Position numbers and translations under genes: made by a program | The notes under the pieces: model-generated | Database searches by the model: none | What the model was told of the DNA's origin: nothing | What the model saw: the letters and a program-made list of their open reading frames with translations, nothing else | Assembly: GCA_001969505.1 (NCBI GenBank) | Contig: LSSK01000121.1 | Coordinates: forward strand, 1-46,461 | Direction of reading: 5' to 3' | DNA: 46,461 nt | From: Zancudomyces culisetae | Lineage: Eukaryota > Kickxellomycota > Harpellomycetes > Harpellales > Legeriomycetaceae | Shown here: positions 39,701 through 46,461 of the stretch, piece by piece | How positions within the stretch are numbered: the first letter of the stretch is position 1 | Layout: each line of letters opens with the position of its first letter

Positions 39701-42390
39701 GAATGATTGTGCGCAACCGGTTTATTAGCTACAAGGGATCTGTATTTGTTATTCAGAATTGGTGGGCGAATGAGATGGTGCAGAGGTTAAGAGTAGCAAG
39801 AGTTCGTGTAAAGTTTTTCCAACTTGTTAAACGTAAAGTGATGGAGTATCGAGAACAAGCAGCTAGAGAAGCGGCAGCAGTAGCAGAGCGAAAGGCTAAA
39901 GAAGAAGCGGCTAGAATTGAGGAGCTTAGAGCCAAGCAAAAGTTGTTGGAGGTAAAGATGGCAGAGGAACAGGAAATGCCACGGGGCAATATCTACCAAA
40001 GGATGTATGGGTTGCCGTGTAGAGAGTGGATGGTTCCAACGACTAGTTATGACCAGCATATCTGGAACAAGGCTGCTAAGTCTCCATTTTTGAGCAACTA
40101 TGGTCCGCATGAGCAGGTTTATTGTTACACGAGTGATGATGAAGTGGTTAAGCAGCTTGTGGAGAGAAGACGGGCAGAGGTATTGCAAGAATCAGCAAAG
40201 TCAAGCAAACGTAGAGACAACGATAATGATGGTGATATAAATGCGCTACAACTAAAGTTGAGGCGAAATACAATACCAGTACTACAGAGTTCAGGGCCAT
40301 TTGGTTCTAGTGTGGCATTTTATGGGCGGCAAATGAGAAATATGACTGTAGTGGATAAAGCGGAGGGAGAAGAGACCGATACTGATGGGCGGTCTGGATT
40401 GACATATAATGATTTTTTGAATGAGACGTTTGATAAATATGATTCGATAAAGCTGATTAATAGCAGTGATGATGATGTAGATGCTGTTGGTGTTGGTGTT
40501 GGTGTTGGTGTTGATGGGAAAAGGGGGCTTGATGGATATAGTACGAACCAACAGGTTAAAAGTCAAATTAAATCCGAGAAACTCAAAAAGGGTGACAGCA
40601 ATTCTTCGAGTCCTACATCGATAAGTGAGGTACTTTTCAATACAATCTCAAGTGTAAACTCGAAACCAAAGCCAAAACCAAAACCAAAATCAGATATAGA
40701 CCTAAATTTAAATTTAAAATCAAAATCAAGGTCAAAATCTAATATTTATGGGTTGGGAATCAGTAACAGTGATGATAACAACAACAGCAACAACAACAAC
40801 AATAATAATAATAATGCTGATACTGAAACTGAAACTGAAGCTGATACGGGGTTAACAAATGCGTATGCGCTATTGAATCTTGGCAGCAGGTATCAAAGAA
40901 CATCACAAAAGTCAACCAATCCAGTAATGTTTTATGGATCTGGAATGCGGGTAAGAAGCAAGACATCGCATGGGGATGTTCTGAGCCATACAATGACCGA
41001 GATACCGACTAGTTATAGCCAAGGTAACGAGGGCACATACGAACAACATATTCTTCGGAGCCGACCGTCACTTCTTAGCAATCGGATTCTGAACACTTCA
41101 GCATCGGAACGAGGTCGTGCTTATACCCATGGCGGCAAAAATTTCAGTAATGAGGCGACAAAGATTATGCGGGTGAATGAATATGGGACTGTTTTGGATA
41201 TCCAGCCGACTTACCAATATTCAACTGGGTTGACGCAGATCCAGGAGAAAAGCGAGGTGGGAAATGAGGGAAACAAGTATCGTCGAGCGAATGTGTATAG
41301 AGCAGAGGATAAGAGTAAGAGTAGGAGTATTAGTGGTAATGGATCGTATCATCGTCCACCAACGTCTGGAACGTATAATAGTCGAGATGGGATGATGGTA
41401 TATCAACACCAAGTGGATGTGACTGAGATGATGAACAAGCAGGAAAAGACGCGCGAGATTCACCGGAACTATCGGAATATTTTGTCAAAGTTAAACACGT
41501 CAAACGATATGGGTTCAGTGATGTTGGATTTATCATCGCCAATGTCATTATCGTCTTCACCATCATCAGTAAAGCCCGAGAATAAGAGTACTTCACCTGG
41601 AAAGTATGGAAGTGGTCGACATACAGCAGCCAGAGCTCAAGCGTATAAATCTAAACAGCCACAAGGCCAGTATTATAATTATAATAATAATAATAATGGT
41701 GGTGGTGGTGGTATGGTAAATTCTTCATTGGCAAAACAAAAGACTGTACATGAACATATGAAGGGAATAGAATATGAGGGATTACTGGCTGTTTCTGATA
41801 CAGTTTTGGAGTATTATTATAATGGTAGTAATAATAATAGTAATGATGATGATGATAATGCTGATATAAGAGGAGGAGGAGGAATGGTTAAAAGGAAATC
41901 TAGTAAGAGAAATTCTTCAAGTTATAAAGATACAGAATCTGTTAACCAACAACAACAACAACAACAACAACAACGAGAAGAAGAAGAAGAAGAAAGAGGA
42001 CAAGTATATGGCGAAGAGTTAAAGAGTATTCAAGAAATTGGAAATGATAACGAGAGCAGCAGAAAAGTGGTAGAGAATGGCAGTGGTGTAGGTGTAGGTG
42101 TAGGTGTAGGTATGGCACAAAAAAATGGGAGAAAATCGACATTTTCATTAGTATCAGGGATAAGTAAAGCGAGTAGTTTTGGAGTGGAGAGCTTAAAGAA
42201 GAGTGATCGAAAGAATAGTAGTGGTGAAAAGAGTGGTAGTGGTAGTGGTGGTAGTGGTGGTCCTGGTGGTAATATAAAAGACAAGAAACTGATAGGAAAT
42301 GTGAATGTGAATGTGAATGGAAATCAAAAAAGTAGGAAAAGTACCAAAGGAGGGATATTAAAGTTTATATCCAAGATTACTGATATTTAG
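36701..42390 (+). CDS. Class-V-like myosin motor with an unusual long disordered tail, two exons
   Basis: Exon 1 36701-36808 (36 residues), intron 36809-36933, exon 2 36934-42390; 1,854 residues. Residues 37-130: SH3-like N-terminal region (GAEVWVTCRPNEWKLGKLKE) with an acidic insertion. The motor starts with LTNLSYLNEPAILHDLRVRF, the class V pattern. P-loop GESGAGKTTSAK at 228-239; switch I NDNSSRFGK; switch II LDIYGFEYFEVNSFEQLCIN. The TEDS position is Glu (AQREKILTR). Loop 2 is Gly-rich and basic. Two IQ motifs from about 949 (VIQKYVRRMIVRNRF; VIQNWWANEMVQRLR) precede a short charged coil to about 1045. The remaining ~810 residues are mostly low complexity, with repeated short motifs (residues 1075/1405 and 1165/1369). 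I see no DIL cargo domain, TH1, SH3 or chitin synthase, so it fits none of the fungal classes I, II, V and XVII fully. Confidence 0.9.
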
Positions 42391-44715
42391 AGATTTGAGT
42401 TTAGATTAAATTAGATTTAATAAGCAAAAGTATAAATATAAACTAAATTAGACTAAATTAAACCAAACCAAACCAAACCAAACCAAATTAAATTAAATTG
42501 AATTAAATTGAATTAAATTAAATTAGATTAAAAGGGTTCAATAAATTTACGAGAGAAAAGCAAGAGATGATCAAAAGTTAAATCACTAAAAAGTTGGGTA
42601 TGAGAATGGGAACTAGAATAGGAACTAGAATGAGAAGAGGGGTTTTTTGAAAATTTAGAAAATAAAGAAGTATAGAATTGTTTATCAGCAACCAAAAGTT
42701 TTGAAGAGGAAGAAGAAGAAGAAGAAGATGATGATGATGAGGTAGAGGTAGAGGTAGAGGTAGAGGTAGAGTGGTAAATACAAGTGTAATGAGACAAGTA
42801 TTCTGAAATTGCCAAGAGTAAAGAAAGAGTAAAAGTCAAGACAAAAGAGGGATTATTTAAATCCAGTACATTACCACTACTACCACTACCACTACTACTG
42901 CTACTACTACTACCAAAAGAACTATTTTTTTTGGTTAATGATGATGATGATGATGATGATGGTGGCGGAGGAAATGATAATGTACAAAGAATCATGTGTA
43001 TTACATGTCTGGTATTTTGAGCTAATACCATCCCATACATATTACAAAACCTTACCAAAAGTTTGTTGATGTTGTTGGATAGTATATCGATATATTGAGC
43101 ATTACGTTCTTGTCGTTCATAAAACCAATCCAATTCTTCCTCTTCTTCCTCTTCTTCTTCCTGATTTTCTTGTTGCTGATTTTCTTGTTGTTGCTCATTT
43201 TTTTCTTTGTCATCGTTTGTGTTTAATGGTTTTAAATTAGGTTTTGATAGTATATAGTAATCATCAGGTACTCGAACTAACAACGTTTCCAACATTTGAT
43301 CAAATTTTTTTTCATCAACAGTTTCTAAATTTGTACTTTGTATCAATTTGAATAGTTTGTTGGTCTTTGGTGTAACCATCTTGTCAAGTAATAGCCATAT
43401 TTGAGCAAATGTACTGAGTTGAGGTTTTTTTGTATCCATACCCATACCCATACCCATACCCATATCCTTATCAGTATCAGTATCAGTATCTACGTCCGAT
43501 TCTATACCACCATCCATACTTTTATCAGTATTCAAGTCTGAATTTGACTCCAAGTCCAAGTCCAAGTCCAAATCTGAATCTGAATCTATCCCCAAATCTA
43601 AATCTGGATTTGGATCTGGATTTGAATTTGAATTTGAATTTGATTCCAATTTTGTAGTTTTAACAGTACTCGTATCAGACTTTTCAGTATTCAAATCAAG
43701 ACTTTTTTGCAACTTTTGAACCAATTCATCTTCAACACCACCAATAGTAGTAGTAGTGGCAGTAGTAGTATTTGTCTTGGGAGGTGTTTCAACTATTTGT
43801 ATTCCGTTTTGGGAATCCGTTGCGTATTGCCATACATTATCGGGAATTCGTAGTTGAAACCTTGATTTAAGCCTGGACCGGTGGTTTTGAAGCATTGTAG
43901 TGGATTGTATCTTGTTGTTGTTGTTGTTGTCTATAGTACTAGTACTAGTAGTTGTAGTTGTAGTTGTAGTTGTAGTTGTAGTTGTAGCCGTACTGGTAGT
44001 TAAAGTGGTATTCGTAGCGGATTTATTGTTCGTACTAGAATTCGTTGTATTATTTTCAAATTTTCCATCTTTTAAAATGCTATAATATATATATATATAT
44101 TTATATATATATATACAATTATACAGGTTTATATTATAAACAAATGCATATATAAAAAAAGGTAGGAAAAAAAAAACAGAGAGAGAAAGGGAGAGAGACT
44201 TACCTATTCAAGTTTAAATCCAAAGGTAAAACCTCCAACTTTTGTTTACTTTGAAAAGTACCAGTAGAAAATTTCAAATGTAAAGCTTCAGATCCAAGCT
44301 GTTTGGAAAAATATGCCGATTTGACCAGACATTGATCAGAACAGTACTGACGAACTTTTGCAGCTGAACGGATTACACGACGAGACGGACAAATAATTAT
44401 ATCCTGACCACCACCACCACCACCAGTATTAGTATTAGTATTAGTGTTGTTGGTGTTGGTGTTGTTTTTGTTGAGAGATTGTGGACATAATGGGTATCCA
44501 CACAAATCCTGAGAATTCCGTTCAATCACCACCTCGGAATAATCACGAGCTGTCAGGTATTCACCCGCATGCTGTAAAACACTGGGAGGAACCGACGTGT
44601 TTTCAAACAGCCGCTGTTGATGCAGAAAAGTCAGCCTGCCAAACTTTTGTACAATCTTGTTGTGGGTTGCCAGTTTGGCATTTTCTTTTGTCTTTGTCTT
44701 TGTCTTTGTCTTTTT
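40485..44715. repeat. Cluster of hexanucleotide repeats coding for alternating dipeptides
   Basis: Plus-strand examples in the myosin gene: GV repeats 40485-40513, PK repeats about 40663-40690, GV 42085-42112, VN about 42299-42318. Minus-strand examples in the RPAP2 gene: ST 42739-42772, MG 43435-43470, DT 43470-43493, DL 43552-43572, SN 43618-43642, NT about 44424-44450, KT about 44690-44712. Triplet repeats (Q, N, S, T, E, G) are interspersed. Confidence 0.85.
42461..42485 (+). repeat. (AACCA)5 pentanucleotide repeat in the 3'-3' spacer
   Basis: Five tandem AACCA units in the 137-bp spacer between the convergent myosin and RPAP2 stops; the rest of the spacer is a degenerate AATTA/AAATT repeat. 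Confidence 0.95.
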
Positions 44716-44805
44716 TACATTTTTCCTATTTTTGGTCTTTGTCTGGAGTTCAGAATTTTCGTTTTCAAGCTTGGTTGTTGATTCGTTTTCTATTATTGAA
44801 ACCAT
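42528..44805 (-). CDS. RTR1: RPAP2/Rtr1-family RNA polymerase II CTD phosphatase, two exons
   Basis: Exons 44805-44204 and 44079-42528 join in phase 2 to 717 residues; yeast Rtr1 is 226, human RPAP2 about 612. The family dephosphorylates Ser5/Tyr1 of the Pol II CTD and assists Pol II import. The zinc-binding domain is clear: AGEYLTARDYSEVVIERN, then LCGYPLCP (C102, C107) and VRQYCSDQCLVKSAYFSKQL (C155, C159). Between the two Cys pairs lies a 28-residue Asn/Thr/Gly-rich insertion. Exon 2 starts SILKDGKFENN, then a long Thr tract, FQLRIPDNVWQYA, multiple dipeptide repeats, and a partly ordered region (LLDKMVTPKTNKLFKLIQST; LVRFCNMYGMVLAQNTRHVI) to the stop. The N-terminus is Lys/Thr-rich. The intron contains an (AT)n tract. 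The ordered C-terminal region resembles the RPAP2 C-terminus only in placement. Confidence 0.82.
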
Positions 44806-45003
44806 TTCTTGAATTATTGTTATAATTATTATTATTAAAAAAAGAAATGAATAAAGGAAAAAAGGTAAAAGAAAAATATAAAATAATTTTATTATATAAA
44901 CAATAAATTATCAAGAATACAAAACTAATAATGTTATATTATAAAACGTTATATACTGGAAGGAAAAAAAGAAAAAAAGATAAAGCTAAAATTTATAAAA
45001 AGT

Positions 45004-46461
45004 CTAATTGGTAGGAATATGATCAATAACAGTTGTTGTGGAAGAATTAACTTGTAAAATATTCTTCAAGTCTGCTTCCAGGGCAACAGAATCGGCATAG
45101 GCAGAAGCAGTGTTGGAATTAAGAATCTGAATATTCTGCAACAAATCAAAATATGAATGAAGAGTCAAAGAAAGATCGGGGAAATATACAGAAGATGAAG
45201 AATAAGGGTCAAATGAAGGAGACGAGTTTTTAATCCTTGAACGAACAAGATCAAATGCTTGTAAAAGTAAAGGATCAACATGAGGATTTTGTTGTTGTTG
45301 CTGTTGTTGTTGTTGTTGTTGAGGAGGGGGAGGGGGAGGGGGAAATGAGTCTAAGAGAGGGACGCTACCAGCAGACTCGGAAAAAGAAGAAGAAGAAGGA
45401 TAAAAAGGAAGATTGGAGTTGGGGTTTATAGCTAGTGCGGTAGCGTCAGACTCAAAAAAAGAGGAAGGAGATTGAGATGAAGAATTGTTGGTTAGACTCA
45501 AGATTGCAGGATCAGAACCAAACAAAGCAGGGTCATTGTTGTTGGGCTCAAGAGGAGCAAAGTGATGTTGGGTTGGAGTAGTAATGGTTGTTGTAGTTGT
45601 GGTTGTGGTGGCTGTAGCAGGCAAGTTTGAAGAAACTTTTAATTTCATCAGCAGACTAGCCAAATGAGATTGAGAAGGATTTGGAGGGGGAAGAGGATGG
45701 GGATGGGAAAGGGGATGGGAAAGGGGAAGTGGATGAAGGGGAGAAGACTCAATGGGTCTATTAATATCATTAGAGTCGTGTGACAGTTGAGCATGCAAAA
45801 TGGCAGGATCTTGGAATGGCATGGAAGAAGTATTAGTAGGATTGTACAAAGACTGTTGTTGTTGTTGTTGTTGTTGTTGTTGTAGATGAGGAGGTAGATG
45901 GGGAGGTGGAGGAAGAGGAAGATTAGTACCTATAGGAAGGTAGTTTTGATTATTATTAGGGGGGAAAAGATCAGAAGAAGGAGCAAAAGGTTGATATAAA
46001 TCAGAGGGTTTATCATTGGTGGTAGAAGATAATCCAAACATTGAATGGATTGGGTTGATTTGATGAGGTCGATGGTAAGGATTTATGTTTTGGTTTGGAA
46101 AATTGGAGGAGTGGGCATACGAGTCATGTAAGTACTGTTGCTGCATTTGATGCTGAATTTGTTGCTGATGATGGTGTTGTTGTTGGTGTTGTTGATGTTG
46201 TTGTTGGTGATGATGATCTTTAATGTTTTGGGCAAATCCAAATCTAGATCTGTCACGTGGAAGTTTTGAAGAAGCACCAAGTCCAAACAATAAAGAGGAC
46301 GAAATAGGACTATCTCCTGGCCCACTTCCTATAGTTCCTGGACTACCGAGTCCTATCCTACTATTAGTATTACTGTTACTATTGTTACTATTGTTGTTAT
46401 TGTTGTTCATACCCAATCCTAACCCTAATCCTAACCCTAATCCCGTTCCTCCAATTCCACT
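45004..46461 (-). CDS. Gln/Pro/Ser-rich protein, 3' part (5' end outside window), possibly NOT4-like
   Basis: The frame is open from the window edge to TAG at 45004-45006; at least 485 residues. It begins (GL)n followed by Asn/Ser-rich sequence, with a short ordered-looking motif KLPRDRSRFGFAQNIKD. An SRF-F-A motif is found in the C-terminal tails of CCR4-NOT ubiquitin ligase NOT4 proteins as I remember them, so this could be the tail of such a protein. Then come His/Gln blocks, LPPPPHLPPH, a polyQ, SLLMKLKVSSNL, another P8-Q11 block, and a helical C-terminus (DPLLLQAFDLVRSRIKN; LHSYFDLLQNIQIL; SVALEADLKNILQV). An ATG at 46410 could be an internal start. Without the N-terminus (RING/RRM) the identity is open. 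Confidence 0.7.
   Translation of the reverse strand, partial: SGIGGTGLGLGLGLGLGMNNNNNNSNNSNSNTNSRIGLGSPGTIGSGPGDSPISSSLLFGLGASSKLPRDRSRFGFAQNIKDHHHQQQHQQHQQQHHHQQQIQHQMQQQYLHDSYAHSSNFPNQNINPYHRPHQINPIHSMFGLSSTTNDKPSDLYQPFAPSSDLFPPNNNQNYLPIGTNLPLPPPPHLPPHLQQQQQQQQQQSLYNPTNTSSMPFQDPAILHAQLSHDSNDINRPIESSPLHPLPLSHPLSHPHPLPPPNPSQSHLASLLMKLKVSSNLPATATTTTTTTTITTPTQHHFAPLEPNNNDPALFGSDPAILSLTNNSSSQSPSSFFESDATALAINPNSNLPFYPSSSSFSESAGSVPLLDSFPPPPPPPQQQQQQQQQQQNPHVDPLLLQAFDLVRSRIKNSSPSFDPYSSSSVYFPDLSLTLHSYFDLLQNIQILNSNTASAYADSVALEADLKNILQVNSSTTTVIDHIPTN
46418..46444 (-). repeat. Telomere-like TTAGGG/TTAGGA repeat within coding sequence
   Basis: On the minus strand the bases read as alternating TTAGGG and TTAGGA units, coding for Gly-Leu repeats in the Gln-rich protein. 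Because the frame stays open through it and on to the window edge, it is treated as coding and not a chromosome end. Confidence 0.75.

Noticed and set aside
46418-46461. Window end as a chromosome telomere
   Set aside because: The repeats are short, mixed TTAGGG/TTAGGA, in frame with an open coding region, and give way to non-telomeric sequence (cgttcctcc) before the edge.

Overview
The window looks like AT-rich nuclear DNA of a fungus. Genes lie on both strands. Most have one to nine short introns, usually about 50-130 nt, with GTAAGT-like donors, TAG/CAG acceptors and often a CTAAC/CTAAT branch site. A Ste11/Byr2-type kinase (SAM + Ras-binding-like region + kinase), an Sso-type syntaxin and a standard set of mitochondrial genes point to Fungi. 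Retained complex I, queuine tRNA-ribosyltransferase, HEI10 and a pinin-like gene exclude a Saccharomyces-like yeast and would suit an early-diverging (zygomycete-grade) lineage, but I cannot name the taxon. I saw no tRNA, rRNA, transposon or CRISPR. All exon joins were made by eye from reading frame, splice signals and remembered family conservation.

Layout. 0.1-3.7 kb: 3' end of a queuine tRNA-ribosyltransferase, then divergent complex I (NDUFA11-like) and ATP synthase OSCP genes sharing a 1-kb promoter. 4.8-9.2 kb: Ste11-like MAP3K and dihydrofolate reductase. 9.3-14.1 kb: a mitochondrial PPR-like protein and cytosolic tryptophanyl-tRNA synthetase, both on the minus strand. 15.2-18.6 kb: convergent CHM7-like ESCRT-III and YKT6. 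19.3-23.7 kb: a large protein that may be a Utp8/NOL11-type ribosome-biogenesis factor, and a pinin-like protein. 24.5-28.6 kb: a ten-exon HEI10 crossover-ligase homologue, a mitochondrial DUF167 protein, the SDH assembly factor SDHAF3 and a small unidentified spliced gene. 31.7-33.1 kb: an Sso-type syntaxin. 33.3-33.8 kb: an assembly gap bounded by poly-G. 36.7-46.5 kb: a 1,854-residue myosin with an unusual tail, an RPAP2/Rtr1 phosphatase and the 3' end of a Gln/Pro-rich gene.

There are no operons. The themes are mitochondrial energy metabolism (NDUFA11, OSCP, SDHAF3, PPR, DUF167), membrane traffic (YKT6, Sso, CHM7, myosin), nuclear RNA and translation (TGT, WRS1, RPAP2, pinin, possible NOL11) and signalling/meiosis (Ste11, HEI10).

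Most unusual: the class-V-like myosin motor on a roughly 800-residue tail with no DIL, TH1 or chitin-synthase domain I can recognise; the many hexanucleotide repeats encoding alternating dipeptides in the last 6 kb; two gene-poor AT-rich stretches of about 3 kb, one carrying a strong hairpin; an overlapping upstream ORF on HEI10; a Ste11-like kinase with HCD instead of HRD; and recurrent G tracts, one of which breaks the assembly.
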